A DNA stretch of 64,000 nucleotides from Prochilodus magdalenae (GCA_024036415.1 JAMWET010003545.1:221501-285500); one strand, 5' to 3'; shown: positions 24,100-37,505, counted from the stretch's first letter. The notes: generated by a model from the letters alone, not told the origin. Translations and numbers: made by a program.

Positions 24100-24196
24100 T
24101 CTTTCATCTCTGTGCTGCTGTAACTGTAAGCTGCTGGATTGGTTTAACATTGCAAATTTCCCCACTGTGGGATCAATAAAGGATTATCTTATCTTA
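24100..24196 (+). mobile_element. LINE 3' tail fragment ending in ATCTT repeats
   Basis: Contains GCAAATTTCCCCACTGTGGG then ATCAATAAAGGATTATCTTATCTTA. This is the usual 3' end of a fish non-LTR retrotransposon with an ATCTT-type tail. Only the tail survives. A related tail occurs on the opposite strand near 48219. Confidence 0.7.
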
Positions 24197-24615
24197 CCTT
24201 TTATATATACGCACCCGTTTTATACCTGTTTGATCTGTTTTTGATTTACTGTGCCTCTGTGTCAAATGACAACAGCTTTTTTAATCTTAAATCTAAGTTA
24301 CTCATACTTTTACTTTCATTAACAATTTACTTACCCAACATAATCACACACTTAAGTTCCCAGTCACCTGTAATTAAAAAGTAGGGACCAGTATCGAAAA
24401 ATTAGTGCTAAATTAATTTTTCGACAGTTTAATTTTCAACAATTTTCACAGTTTATGCTGTTATCACCACTTTTTTGAAATAAATAAATAATACCAGTGT
24501 TGATATAAGATTGCATGCTGCTTATAGAGTAAATCTGTAAACATGAAATAAAATAATAAAATAAATTCATAGAGGATTTTAATCAGAGCGTGGAAATAGG
24601 CATGTGCCACAGAAT

Positions 24616-24654
24616 GAGAGAGAGAGAGAGAGAGAGAGAGAGGCAGAGAGAGAG
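24616..24654. repeat. (GA)n microsatellite
   Basis: A GA run with one GGCA interruption. Complementary low-complexity open frames here (Arg-Glu or Leu-Ser repeats) are artefacts. Confidence 0.97.
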
Positions 24655-26529
24655 CGATAAGTGGTTATGCGGAACCCGGGTCAGCAAACAAAGCAAAGAT
24701 GGCTGCTTTGTATTGATTATTGTCACGTTGTTAGAGTTGAGTGGACAAAGCAAACACCTCATTGATGTGAGCACTCTTTCCATGTAGAGGCGTCAAGACT
24801 CTTCAAAATCCAAACACACTGTGTGACCCGGCCTGGCATGTGAGGGTAAAGAAATCATTTGTGTGGTTCTGTGAAAGTATACTTACATGCATGTATGTGC
24901 TTACATTCACATTTATCACAAAGAGAAAAAAACAGAACTAGCTAACTCACTCACGGAAAAAATATCCCCTATTCTTTTAGCTTTGAGGTAGAATGTGGTT
25001 CGGCAATCCACTATTTGCATGTTTATAGTACTCACACGGTCCCTGGAGGCCACAAATTACCAGCGGATGCGTATAATTAACAGAAGCTAATTCTCCTGTT
25101 TGTTCCCCCTGTTTCTGAAGAGAAGTTTTGAACATGAATGCTCATTCTGATACTAATAGCGCAAAAAGCCAAGGGTGGCTTATTATGGTACTTTTGAGGC
25201 CCTCTATACAACTGTATTTAGTCACTGTAGGTCCATTGAGTAGTCTTGCTTATTGATTGTTTGCTGGATTGGTTTAATGTCAGGCTTTGGAAAAGGGAAG
25301 GCTGCTTAGTTCCCCAGTAGAAAACACTTATACATCTGTTGTTTACATGCACGGTTACAAGCCAAAAGCACAAGCTCATCAGCTCTGTCAATGTCAACAA
25401 CTGATTAGCATGTACAACTCCTGCTTTTGTTTTCCTTTGCAGCACAGCTTTCATTAATGGAATGCTTCAATGAATTGTTCTCCTGTGCTGCTCCCACATT
25501 TCACTGTTTGCGATAAAGGCGGCTATTCCCTTTTTTGCTATGAAGCTTTTCTGCTGGCATCATTTTCAAGGCGTTTGTCAGCGAAGCAATGCTTGTAATT
25601 TCCTTGAAAGAAAAAAATCTTAAACCATCTTAGCGCTGTTATAATCTATGTGAACGTATCAAACGAGGAATCTAAAAATTCTCACAAAATCAGATTTGAG
25701 TGGATCTCTCTCTGTGTAGTGACACACGAGAGGTACATGGAGTTCTGTCACAACACAGCTTTGCGCCACATATCAGCAGTGTGTTTGATGCTGTGTGAGC
25801 TTTATCTTCTCTTTAAACTGTTGCCAAAAACCATGGGCCTCGAGAGGCCCAGCTACAGTATATATCTCTGCCTCTGGCTCTGGCCACCTTCTGATAAGCT
25901 TTGTGTGTCGGTCCAGATATTAATGCACCAAAGAGCCATAAACGTGTAATATTTTTTCACACATGCCTTCAAACCGTCCAAAAGAATGAGGCCTTTAACT
26001 TGTGTTAAAGATATTCCACGGCATATCTGGGAAACTCTAATATGTCTCCCCAGATCTAATTGTGAATAGGAGGTCTATAGTGAATTATATATCCACACCT
26101 GTTACACATCCTGTTAACCTGGTATTACTGTACTATGGGACAGTAAGGCTACATGACAAGATATATATGTCATTGTCACAACAAATGACATAAACCTGCA
26201 TAATCTTTTAAAAAGGCATATGTGTTTTCTGAATCAACCGTCATAAAAGCTGACGTTAAGTTGACACAACAGCTTTGTCAGGTAACAGTGAGCATTCGAT
26301 TGTCTTGACCTCAGACTTTGTAGCCTAGCGCATATATCAGTGACGTAATCCTGATGATGTTGCTTACATTTATAAATGCTAACGTGGAACTCTAACTTTA
26401 TACCCTCATCGTCAAAAGTATAATTACACCCGGAGAGGAGTGTCAAATTGCAGTGCTATTGGGAAGGAAGCTAAATGTTACCAGGAACAATAAATGGTGA
26501 TAGATTTAGACTGATAGGGGTGATATTTA
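24655..26529. other. Intronic sequence; repeat-poor, candidate regulatory content
   Basis: No transposon recognised. The part 25440-25610 is repeat-free with ATTAATGG and CAATGAATTG homeodomain-like sites and GATAAAGGCGG; see the candidate element there. Open frames on either strand lack family resemblance. Confidence 0.45.
25440..25612. promoter_or_regulatory. Candidate conserved non-coding element (unverified)
   Basis: Repeat-free, balanced-composition block with ATTAA/TAAT-type and CAATGAAT sites inside an AT-rich intron. ca10 is a neuronally expressed gene with very large introns, so intronic enhancers are plausible. This is inference only; no alignment was possible. Confidence 0.2.
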
Positions 26530-26830
26530 TTGAACAGGGTGTCTCATGGGAGGCATCACTGCTTAATCCTTTATAGGGGCTGTTGGGTCAGTCAGGTACA
26601 GCAATAAGGCCCGTCCTCGTGTCACATGTGCAAAAAAAACTTCACTTATCTGTATGTCTTACAATGTCAAACCTACCCACCACGTGTCATTCCTGTCAGC
26701 TTATTCTTTCTGGGTGCAGATATTTGTGAAACTATTCGTTTGATTATGAATGTACATAAGAGCCACAAACATGCTCATAGTTTTTTTCTATGTAAATGAT
26801 TATAGTTTGTCATTGTAGCATGAGTCTTAT
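26530..26830 (+). repeat. Unnamed repeat family E, copy 2
   Basis: Shares ordered blocks with copies at 20825 (reverse strand) and 42940: GGAGGCATCACTGCT, TTGGGTCAGTCAGGTACAGC, AATAAGGCCCGTCCT, GTCACATGTG, CATTCCTGTCAGC and TTCTTTCTGGGTGCA. Downstream similarity to 43230-43370 is weak but continues. Confidence 0.85.
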
Positions 26831-28240
26831 GACACAGTCTAACATCATAAAAAATCAGAAATGAACGTCTCCTGACAGAATTAGACATTAGTGGTTCAAC
26901 AAGTACTACATAATAAATAAAGATCATTAAAATGTAAAAAGATGAGAACACCCTCAAATGTACCACTTTTACAAACCCAGGTAAAACTGTGGAGAAAACA
27001 TTTATCAAGTTAAGTGTTTACTTCTCACCAGTAGCACACAGCTGACAGCTCACATGCTCACCAGTGTAATGGAAATAGCTGATGCTGTCAAAAACTGATG
27101 CAAGATTCTTGGTGCATTAACTTCTCACCTGTAAAACTGTAGCTGATGCTGACGAATGTGACAGTTACCAAACAGTTATAGTTACACCTCAGCACTTAGC
27201 CTGGCAACCTTAACTTAGTGTTCAGCAAGTGTGTTAAATAGCTCAAATGGCCTATGGCTTATAACGAAACACAAGCTTTCCAGATAACTAACTAGCTAGC
27301 AGGCTCTCTAGCTGCCTTCATTATGAGAATAAACAAGAGTGTGCCAAATAGCAAGCTGCAGTTGTACGACCACAACTCATGACCACCGTTCAAGCAGAGT
27401 CAGTCCAAGTCGAGCCAGAGTCAGGCCATTTTAAAGCAGCTTGCTGAGAACCCATAGGCTAACATTATGTTTTTATGACCATGTAGTATTTTAGTTATAT
27501 TTATTTAAAAAGAAAAATGTGCAAACAAGAAATGTCTAGACCAGTGCCACCCATCATGAAACGTAGGAAGGGGATAATGTGGGAGGAAATAAATATCAGA
27601 ATAGTAAAGCCACTAATAAGAATAAAAAAGTATTTTGTTTTTTTTGTCTTCTCTCATGTTTAAAGAAAAACATTTAAATATTCGAACTAATAAAAAATAG
27701 AATATTCAAAAATGTGTATATTGGATAGTTGAAGCTCTACTTTACGTTAGTGGTGTCAAATGCAATGCTGAGTCTGCAGCTATACAATGGTTTCCTTTTC
27801 TAATGGGCGTCATTTGTTATAAAGTTTATCACCTATATGAATAAGTATAAATGTTTATGTGGGTTTGTGTCTGTTTTAATTAAAAGCTTTTGTAGGTGTC
27901 ATGAAGTATGACGAACACCATAAAGTGTTCAACTTTAAGGTCTTGTGGTTTCTAACAGGGTGAACCACTGAATAATGTATTATCGTTAATTTACTTGTGG
28001 GAGTTGTAATGCATGCTACTTATGGAATAATGCAGTGCATCTGCATTTAATGTGCATTCTAAGTAAAGTTAAGTGGCAAATTATCTTGTTTTTTGCTGGT
28101 TTTCAGTGTGCCAGGTGCCAAAGAGGCTTAAAGCTTACACTGCAATGCTTATTATAATGTTTGTTCCACTTTTTTTCTTCTAACCTAAAAGCTTTTACTC
28201 ATATGCTTTTTATATACTATGTAGATTTTTTTCTGTTGGA
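26831..28240. other. Intronic sequence with no recognised feature
   Basis: AT-rich unique-looking sequence; no supported gene or named repeat. Confidence 0.5.
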
Positions 28241-28249
28241 CGAGGATTT

Positions 28250-28430
28250 CTGCGACAGAGTCAGTTGCTCCAATATGTTTGCTGCACGACGTAGGAGTAT
28301 AACATGCTGAACTTTCACACTTTAATGACCATAATCTCTGCACCTCAGCCATCTGGCTCATAAGGACACTGTTGTGGTGCATTAAGAATGGAAATGTATA
28401 ATTTTGTCCTGAAAAGTGTGGGAATTTGGT
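28250..28430 (+). repeat. Unnamed repeat family F, copy 1
   Basis: Matches 39930-40110 in the same orientation: GAGTCAGTTGCTCCAATATG against GAGTCGGTTGGGCCAATATA, then GCCATCTGGCTCATAAGGAC against GCCATCTGGCTGATAAGGAC, and a shared CTGAAAAGTG. Diverged copies of an unknown element. Confidence 0.75.
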
Positions 28431-29300
28431 TGAAGATGATTAATTATGGCCCACTCAAGTGAGCTAAAGTTACCATTCCTATACATGCAGTTAAGGGGTT
28501 CACTGATTTTTCAAAAAAGGCTTTAGATTGATTGAAAACAAACATGTCATTGACCAATAAGAGGTGGTTTGAGCCTTTCTTTAAATAGTTCTATTATCAT
28601 TTGAATTCCGCTAATACAGTAATAATGTGTACTGCTTTTCTAACAAAATATTTTCTTGTTTATTTTCTGTTTGCATTGATAGAAAATTGATGCATTCTAA
28701 AGACACGTCCTCCATATCATCACTGTCCAGAGAAAAACAGGTACCACCAAAATGGCAACTTTACAGGAGAGACCAAAAATTTGAAAGGAAATCAATACAA
28801 CTAGAACATCTTACCAAGCAGTTTTGGGCCATTTCTGTTGGTCCATTCTTCATGGAATTTGCACACAGTGTAAAAAGCAGCTCATGTGATTAAATGAGGC
28901 ATAAAAATAAATATCAACAAAATGGAAATACATGTTTTTCTTTGGACAGCAACAATATGCTAGAACTTAAAAACAAGTGAGGATGTTTTTGTTACTGTGA
29001 CTGGTATTTCCTATATGCAGTTGTAGTATAATTGTAGTATGTAATACAAAATAAATACAGTATCTATGAACTTTTTTTGACTTTACGTTAAATTTAGAGT
29101 GACAACACACTGCAAAGTTATATATTATGAAAATTAGAATCTTCTTAAATCTAGACAACGTGTCTAATATTGTTTAGTTTGGCACTGCTGTTTTGAATAT
29201 TATAAGTAGGGATGCGACAGTATGGGATTTTTTCATGTACATAACTGCCAATGCTGATACCAATGTCAATATATTAACATATGTTTGCACTTTAATTAAT
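28431..29300. other. Intronic sequence with no recognised feature
   Basis: AT-rich. An 88-codon open frame at 28627-28893 has no recognised domain and no supporting signals. Confidence 0.5.
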
Positions 29301-30355
29301 TTACAGTGCCTTGCAAAAATGGCACTCCTGGTCAAAATTTCAATGTTTTTAACATTACAAATGTCCTTATTAAGCATGATTTTTGTTAGCAATGGTAGAA
29401 TTAAAAAATGAAATGAGCCTCATGCAAAGGTTTGGGTATCCCAAGAGGTTTGGGCTTATGTTGTTAGCGCTATGGCTTGTTAACAGTAGCAAAGGTCAGG
29501 AGATGCAAAGCTTTAAAAATAGTCTGACTCTTTGTCACAAGAAGCAGCAGCTATGAACTTCCTAAGCGAATGCCTAGCACTCTTAAAACTGAAATAATTA
29601 ATAACTACAAGGTGGGTGAAGACTATAAGAAGACAGCAAAGCATTTTCAGGTAGATGTTTTGTTTGTAGTGTAATTAACAAACTTCAGTTACTAGGAGCT
29701 AGATGCCAAATTCTAGAAAGAGAAATCAGAACCCCAGACCTTCAGAAGATTTAACAGACACTGCTCTTTTGTGCAGCAACACCTGCACAAACATGAGTTC
29801 TCATGGTCATAAGAAAACCTTTTCTGTGTCCTTAACACAAAATTCTGTGTCATTAAAAGTTTTTTTGGAAACAAGTCCTGTGAACTGATGAGGGCAAAAT
29901 ATGATGGTCTTAAACACGCCTCAAAATCCACAATAGACTATCTCAAAGAGACACAAGCTGCAGGTTTTCCATGGCCCTCACAGTCCCTCAACCTAATATC
30001 ATTGGAATTATGCTAAACAGACCTCAAAAGAGCAATGCATGCAGGACGGCCTAGGAATTTCACATAACTAGAAGCCTTTTGGAAAAGTCCCCAAAGAAGA
30101 ACAGAAGAACTTAAATACACTTAGCTGGCTAGAAAAGACATTACCAAGCATTATTTGTTGATAGAAGACAAGTTAAATTATATGCCATAAATACAGTAAC
30201 GTTTAAAGAATGACACAATGTCACTGGAAAATATGATGTAAAACATAAAAATGCCTGAAAAAAAATTAACAAAATCTTTTTATTACAGACTCAAGATGAA
30301 GAATAATGTTTTCATTTGCTAAGATATCATTTTTATAGCACAGTGTTGAGAAATC
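29301..30355 (+). mobile_element. Tc1/mariner-type transposon remnant with internal deletion
   Basis: The left end ACAGTGCCTTGCAAAAATGG and the nearby GGTCAAAATTTCAATG match a fourth teleost Tc1-like family. The N-terminal (helix-turn-helix) region lies around 29560-29690 and the middle region around 29740-29880. After GTGAACTGATGAGGG the sequence jumps to the family's 3' transposase region (CACGCCTCAAAATCCACAAT at 29916), so several hundred bases of the catalytic domain are missing. A right-end relic lies near 30345. Dead copy. Confidence 0.85.
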
Positions 30356-30850
30356 AGGTCATTAAAAGTCTCCCTGAGTACATAAGGAGCATTATCACAG
30401 TTCTTACAGTGTGCCCATTCCACAGAGTGTAGTTTTCCAGAATGCATTGGCCTTTATTTAAGGTTATAAGTTCAGCGGAGGAAAAGTGGAGGACATGCAT
30501 TATCAAAGCATCTGTGGTCTCACAGGAGTACACCACTTTCAGTACAGTGGCTGCTGCATCTCCTCCATTGTCTTGTAATATAAATTTTAGCTGTTCCATT
30601 TTCGGCTCTCAGAGCCTGACTCCGTGATTCGTCCAGTGTGTCGTTAGCCACAGAGAGCTCAACTATTCCCCTTCACAATTACTGCACTTCATACTGACAC
30701 ACTGTGCATACCACCCTGCGGGCATCTGTCAAGTCTCTCCCTCCTACATGTACAGTAATAGCCCAGCCGCCAATGAGAGCCGCGTAATGAGAAATATGCT
30801 TCCTCTTGTTCCGGCCCTGCTCCGTCCCCCACATTAGACTGCGTTTCAGT

Positions 30851-31145
30851 GTTTTACTGATTCATTACCACACACATTAGGACAGACACGGGAAAATGTA
30901 GTCAAATCATTTGTCTTCGAACAGTTGATCCCCTGCGTGGCTGAGTAGTACTAACTCAGTGCATTTGGTTCAGTTTTCTCATGTTTGCAGTGTGAATACC
31001 ATGTAACCAGTGTGTATTTGTCACAGCTTTCCAGATCTTGCACCTGCTCTTAGTGGTTGAATTGAGTAAAGTGAGAGTCATAGAAAAAAAAAACAGGCTG
31101 TTCACTAAGCTATGCTCAGTTGTGCTGAGTTTGTTCTAAATCATG
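30851..31145 (+). repeat. Local repeated module G, unit 1
   Basis: Shares ordered blocks with 31450-31715: CATTACCACACACATTAG, ATGTAGTCA...ATTTGTCT, TAGTACTAAC, GTGTGAATA, CCAGTGTG, TTGCAC and AACAGGC. Diverged direct copies about 0.6 kb apart. Confidence 0.7.
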
Positions 31146-31449
31146 TAGCTTGAAAAACCATTTACCTCTATAGATGCAGCTAAAGATATTCAACATCAGC
31201 AGCTACTCTTTAATCCCACTGAGGTACTGAATACACTGTACACAGATACACATAAATAAAGGGCTGTAAACATGTATTTGAAACTCAAAGCAGTGCTAGC
31301 TCTCATGTTAGTGCTAAGCAATATAATCTCCTAACTGTAGTGTATTTCATTTACTGGGTGCTTCAAATTCAGTTTAAACAATCCAAAATACACACACTTA
31401 ATTATAGTAAGTCTCCTTTCTTGAAATCTAGTTTCTGTCTCATTAGCAT

Positions 31450-31715
31450 GACAGTGACTCATTACCACACATTAGAACAGATGCTAGAAACTGTAGTCAT
31501 TTGTCTCACACTAATTGATTTACTGTACAACTACTTAGTACTAACACTGTGTGAATATCCTTTAACTGGTGTGCCTAGCAGAATTTGCACTTTCTACTTC
31601 AGGAAATGCTACCGGCATTGTAGAGAAAAGGAAAACAGGCCCTCAACATTAGCATGCTATGTTAAGCTAAGTGGATACAGAGCTATGGCTAGTGATATGG
31701 TTTTATTCCAGTAAA
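31450..31715 (+). repeat. Local repeated module G, unit 2
   Basis: Second diverged copy. Its 3' part (GAGAAAAGGAAAACAGGCCC then TCAACATTAGCATGCTATG) also matches the third unit near 32865-32905. The 124-codon open frame at 31340-31714 spans this module and has no recognised domain. Confidence 0.7.
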
Positions 31716-32529
31716 ATATGTAGCATATAAATGAAAATAATGGATTTATGCTTGTGTAAAACTCATGACACAGTTTCGACAGTTAAACTGAAAAGGGTAC
31801 TACAAAGGCTGAAAAGCTTTGGAGGAAAAATAAACATGCACTAAAAAATCTTTTTTATAGTTATACCACTATAAAAGCTGACACTTACAGTGATACATTT
31901 CTATTTTATATAAAAATAAATAATGAAAATAGTAACAACCAAAAACTCTTATTCTTACCTATTGGCCACTTTCAAAATCCCACTCTAGTGCGTGACTGGT
32001 TACATGAAGCATCTACAGTAAAATGTGAATCTTTTAAAAGTTTTTTCATGATAAAATTACAAGTATTTGGGTCCTGATGTCCTGACATTTCTTCAGCTGC
32101 AGTCTGTGATGCATCATTTTAGAAATATATTTGACTCCATAATATATTTTTTTATCCAATGGCAGTTACATTTTTGAAATATATTTTAGCATTATGTTTA
32201 GTGGTTTAGGCATTATAAACTGCTGCTTAGAAACAGGCATTTTTTCAGATGCTCTGAAGGTTGCATTGTCTAGGGCCCTGTTAAAGAAACACAATCTAGA
32301 ATTTTTTTTTTGTTCTAAGTAATTTTAGACCAGTTTTAGACCTATCATTTTTATGATATATTATTTAATAAAGTAGGCTTGCCACAAATAAATCATGGTG
32401 CTGCCAGTACAGCTTCACTTCTGCAGAATGACCTACACATGTTTGTGATGTTCTTCTATGGTTGTTTAACATCATATTGTATGAGATATTATCACCATTC
32501 CTCAACATTATCACCCTCTCCTCTGCTCC

Positions 32530-32925
32530 TACAAGTACAAGTGAATAGCACCAACACTGTGTGTTTAGCGAGGTTGGCTGACATTAGCTGAATGTATTTT
32601 CTATAACTGGTGTGTCCATAATCCGGATTTGGACTAAGAGTACTTTAATATCATTAGGAAAAAAAGGCTCTTGGTATTAGCTACGAAAGTGAAATATTGT
32701 ACTCTGTATTCTATTGTAAATTATACACTGCAGAGATGCATTTGTTGTCTGTGTTTATTCCAGTATTCCAGATTTTTATTATTTGCATTTTCCATTCTGT
32801 ACTGACTTTTTCATTTTGAGGAACTATAAAATCTAACAAAGAAAACTCTGGTGGCAGTGCAGAGAGAAGAAAAACAGACCATCAGCATTAGCATGCTAGG
32901 CTAGGGCTCTGAACAAGGTGAAATA
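32530..32925 (+). repeat. Local repeated module G, unit 3
   Basis: Contains AACACTGTGTG, ATAACTGGTGTGTCC and, at the 3' end, GAGAAGAAAAACAGACCATC then AGCATTAGCATGCTAGG, in the same order as unit 2 but with extra sequence in between. The most diverged of the three. Confidence 0.55.
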
Positions 32926-33173
32926 TGGTATTCAGTCTGCTCTCTCATTAAAAAGAAAGTTTATTTTTGCCCAAAGATTTATCATGGAAACAGCACATTT
33001 ATTAAAGTAACAATAAAATAGTTCATTATTGTTAGAACACAGCTTTAGCACAAACATAAATTATACTGTAAGAGTCTGTGGAAGCCATATAAATAACCCC
33101 AGAATATATATTAAACTAAGCCATATGAGTGGGACACGATGAATTATGTGTGAGCATTCACTCATACGTGCTT

Positions 33174-33228
33174 GTGTGTGTGTGCGTGTGTATGTGTGTG
33201 TGCATGTGTGTGAGTGTGTGCGTGTGTG

Positions 33229-33266
<38 letters not shown>
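33174..33266. repeat. (GT)n microsatellite, interrupted
   Basis: GT/TG run with periodic CG, AT and AG interruptions to 33240, then pure to 33266. Confidence 0.97.
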
Positions 33267-33268
<2 letters not shown>

Positions 33269-35490
33269 CAAAAGAGAAATAATGAATCACTTCAGGCAAC
33301 TAAAGTCCTGCGAACCAGAATGACCCAGGTTCAGTGATAAAGGAAGGGGGTTAAAGCCCCAGTGTTTGAGCACCTAGATGTGCAGTCAGCTGGATTCAGC
33401 ATTGCTGGTGAACCTCTATTGCTCCGACTGTTCCTGTGCAGTAAATTTCCCACTGCAGATGATGCATTATTTCTATTGCACCCAAGCCACCTTTCAGCCC
33501 CTGGGCTAATGTGCTGAAATGTGCCTGTGGAAGTTGGCCCTAGCTGCTGATCTTTGAGCAGTTTCATGGATCCTTTTATAATGATGAAAGCTGGAAATTG
33601 TAGTTCGCGAAGCTGGTTCTATTTCCAAACAAACATAGTATCCACTGGGAATGTCCTGCTGTTCACATATTTGAAATTTTATCAATAGTGTAGTTGAACA
33701 AATTGAGCATGCTGAATGTTACATTATTGCTCTTAAAGCAGAAATTAGATTTGTTCATGCTCTGATGATCTTGCTGTTTGCCTCCTGATATTGGGGGGAT
33801 TTCAGTACTCAATGACATAGACTGGTTTCATTTAATTCCATTCAAGAAATTTGCCCTTTGTTGTCTAACAATATGTAATACAGCCAGGCATGTGCTTATG
33901 TAGACCCTAAGGGGCCCTCAGATCATACAAGTACCCTTTTGGTCTGCATTTTGAATTATTTCTTTCTGAAATATCCTATTTGGTAAAAGAGCCCAGAGGG
34001 CACACAAACTCCATTGCTCTGGAACACCCCCCTCTGGTGCAGTTCCAACCACCTGTAGAGATTTCACATTACAAGTCTAGCTTATCACCACAGCACTGAA
34101 AATCTGATAAGCCATTAAGCCACTGAATGTGAAACGTCACATTCCATAATATGCTTATTTTACAGATCAACCAAACAAACAGCATTAAGGGTAGCCAGTT
34201 GTTAACCAGATTAGATTAGCAGATTAGAGAAATTGGATTAGAATTATTATTACAAATTACTTAGATTTATAGTTGTAGTAACCTAGAGAATCTCTCTAGT
34301 TGTTGATAAATATGTAGCATAATGTGTAAAGTTACACCCTTTTACACGAGGGTAACTGCAAACTTTAATTAGTGTGTCAGTGTAATTTGCTTCAATGCTG
34401 CCCTTTTTTATGTAGTACCCTGGTCACCAAAATATGAAAAACAATTTCTAGTTTAGATGTTAAAGGGGATTTTTTATAAATTCCATAACAAATCTATCCA
34501 GAAATATCACAGAACAGAGTTTTTCAGCCATCAGGGGCTTGCCCACTCTCAAACAGTGAAACACCATTTAGTTATGGTTTCAAAAAGGTCAATCTTTGCC
34601 GAATAACTGTGAAACGGTGTACAGCAAGCTTCGAGGTGCGTTTTCCCTGGTTTGGTGAGGGTCCAGTGAACAGTCATGTGTGTGTAAAAACCTTAATTGT
34701 GTTAAAAGTGCTGTGCACACAACACGTTTCCATAAAGGCTTCTAGAAATACAGCTGCTGCAGCTTGGTGTAGCCAACAATTTAATCCATTAGAAAACCTG
34801 TTTCTTGCAAATATTTTATTATAATGTTTTTTTTAATCAGGGTTTGGAAATTCTTCACTAAGGATGTAGAGAATGGCATTCTTAGATGCTATTGTTGTCG
34901 AACTTGCATTACACAACAGTGTTCAATGCACCATAATTTCCTTCTGAATGGATGTTTTGCTACATGTTATTAGGGCTGTATGAAGCCTTAGTGTTGTACT
35001 GACTCCTATCATGCAGGTATACAAACACTACAGGCTGCATTTGTATTTTTTATAGAAATAACTTTATATCCTGACTTTATCTAACCCTGTCTACAGTGAC
35101 TGCTGTGTTCAGCAACACATTGAAGACATAAATTTTTATGTCTCACAGAAAATCGTACTGCGTCCGAACCACATGAATAAGCCTGTGCAGCCTTAGTGAA
35201 CAGCGGGATGTGGTTAAATGGTGTACATTTGACTTATTTTAGCCTTCACAATGGTGATTTTAGTGCTTTTAATTAAACAGTAGCTCATCTTTAGAGAAAT
35301 TGCTATCAGGCCTAAATTATATCATGGTATTAACCACAAAAACTGCAGGGCTGTTTGAAAGTCCATTAATACTAACTGTTCCATCGCATGGAAAATGTGT
35401 GAATGTTAATTTTATATGTAACGTTTAATTTGACTCTCAAGTCTTAAGGCGGTGCCATAGGCAAATAACAGTGTAGATACTGATTGGCCC
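33267..35490. other. Intronic sequence with no recognised feature
   Basis: Unique-looking sequence. Open frames at 33331-33567 (-) and 34609-34824 (+) have no family resemblance. Confidence 0.5.
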
Positions 35491-35830
35491 GGTGGTGGGG
35501 GTGGGATGGTTGCGCAGTGGTGTCACCTCACAGCAAGAAGGGACTGGGTTTGATTCCCAGTCAGGGCATCCATGATCTTTTTTTTTTTTTTTTGGAGTTT
35601 ACATGTTCTCTGTGTCTGTGTAGATTTCCTCATGGATGACATGCATTCAGGTAATTGGATATTGCAAATTTCCCTCTAGGTGTGTGTGTGAGTGAATGTG
35701 TTAATCTGCTAATACCCTGCAATGGACTGGCAGCCAGTCCAGGGTCCTGCTTCCTTCTTTCTACACATTGAATGCTGGTATAAGCTCCAGCAACCCAGAA
35801 ACCTTAACTGAAGATGGGTGAGTGATATTG
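35491..35830 (+). mobile_element. tRNA-derived SINE
   Basis: The 5' part carries RNA polymerase III-type internal promoter boxes: an A-box-like TGGTTGCGCAGTGG near 35508 and a B-box-like GGGTTTGATTCCC near 35547. It is followed by GGAGTTTACATGTTCTCTGT and the CCTGCAATGGACTGGCAGCC region typical of fish SINEs of the DANA/HpaI-like style. A T-run at 35578-35594 interrupts it. Old, diverged copy. Confidence 0.8.
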
Positions 35831-37505
35831 GTTGGCAGCGTAGAACCCATGTTCCAAGCTGGAGTACCATCCCAGGACTGAAGTCCCAGTAATGGCAAGC
35901 ATGTCTAAAGACACTCAACCTTTGTGTAAAGACCACACCAGTTTTAGCATGCATCTTAAGGGAACATTCACAGAAATCTGACAAGCATAAGCTGTACATG
36001 CCAGAATCTAGTCACAACCCCCTAATGTGTAAAGTGTGGCTAGTGTTCTGGGTCCCCCAGGTTTAATGAATTTAATGGTTGCTTCTTTATTTGAGCAGCA
36101 GAGGGGTATGTAAGTTTGTATGAGAAAAATAAAGCTATTCATTTCCTCAATGGAAGGGAATACAGCCTGTACCTGTGTTACCATATGTGGCCAGAGAGTT
36201 TACAATCAGCCATTCCAAACTTGGAGTTATGCATTTGACTGGCATGGTGAAAAATTTAATGCAGTTCAGAATGAAGACAGTCTTAAAGTATTGCATTCGA
36301 TGTGCTGAATATGTCTAAGAATAGCAGCACATGCTTAGGAATAATGAGGAATAATTACCTTTATTATGTATAATTTTTGAATAGCGGGTGAAGCTAATTA
36401 CCATGTTTCCTAATCTTCTTAGTTCATGAGGGGATCGACTTAAAATATGTTTTCAAATATCATAAGCTTTTTAGTACAGTGGCCCTGGCCTTTTTTTATT
36501 ATTCATTACTCGGTGGATTAAAGGTACTGTGTTCAAGGAAGGAGGGGGAGATCATAGGAGTGCTCTGACGTGATTTCAGCTTGTGGCAAGAGATTTTGAA
36601 ATAAGGCAGTCCGACACAGCACACAGTTCTGCTTCCTGCGTTTCAGAATCCACAGAGAAGGATATGTAAAGAGAAAGAGCTACTGTTTTAATGTGGTAGA
36701 CAGTTCATCTCTGCTAGAGGTGTGATATCCCACATCTCCTGACACACACAAGCTGTGTTGGAGAATATGTGCTGGAATGGGTTCTTATAAAAGATAAATG
36801 TGCACTTTATGCTCATGTTTGGTAGTTTTGGCAGCAGGGATTTTAGCCATCAATAAAATAAACTACATCAGCAACCTTTACTTTTACATACAGTCTTTAA
36901 AATGTTCTTTTCCAGCTTAAAACAATTGTGTTGGTAATAGACATATGACTGAATGTATTTCACTTTAACAGATAATAAAAGGGCACATTGCAATTTACCA
37001 TTCTCTGTAGTGCTGCTATAGGAATTAGGTAGCAAAGAATTCCCAAATAAAGTCACAAAGGTACCAACACAAGTTTACTGCATTAACTGTGCAAATCACA
37101 CATTACAATAATCCATTAAAATGTTCTAATCGGACTACAAAATACAATGTATTGCACAAAAGTCAGAAACCCCAGTTGGTTTAGTTCAGTTTCAGTTAAG
37201 CTATTCATTTTTCAATGTCATGAAAAAGTAGGAAACACACATTCAACAGAAGATTTGACACCTACACAAATACAAAGTTTTCATTTCAGTACTAAGTACC
37301 TATTTGTTTGTATTATTGCTTCCTAGATTTTTGTTTGTAAGATTTAATCTACTGTGTCTTTAAGCCCAGTGAGCCCAGAGTCCTCTGATTTTCCAGCTCA
37401 CCCATGCTGTACTGCCTGGTCAACCCACAAAGTGATTGAAAACAGCAGCACTGTGAGATGTTGTGCCAAACCTGCCAGTACACAGACGAGGTAATGATTG
37501 TGTTC
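35831..37505. other. Intronic sequence; low-repeat
   Basis: No gene supported. The stretch 37130-37330 begins with text (TGCACAAAAGTCAGAAACCCC-like) that resembles the end of a transposon but could not be matched to a family. Confidence 0.45.

Noticed and set aside
35709..35999. 96-codon minus-strand open frame
   Set aside because: Starts outside and runs into the SINE; no family resemblance.
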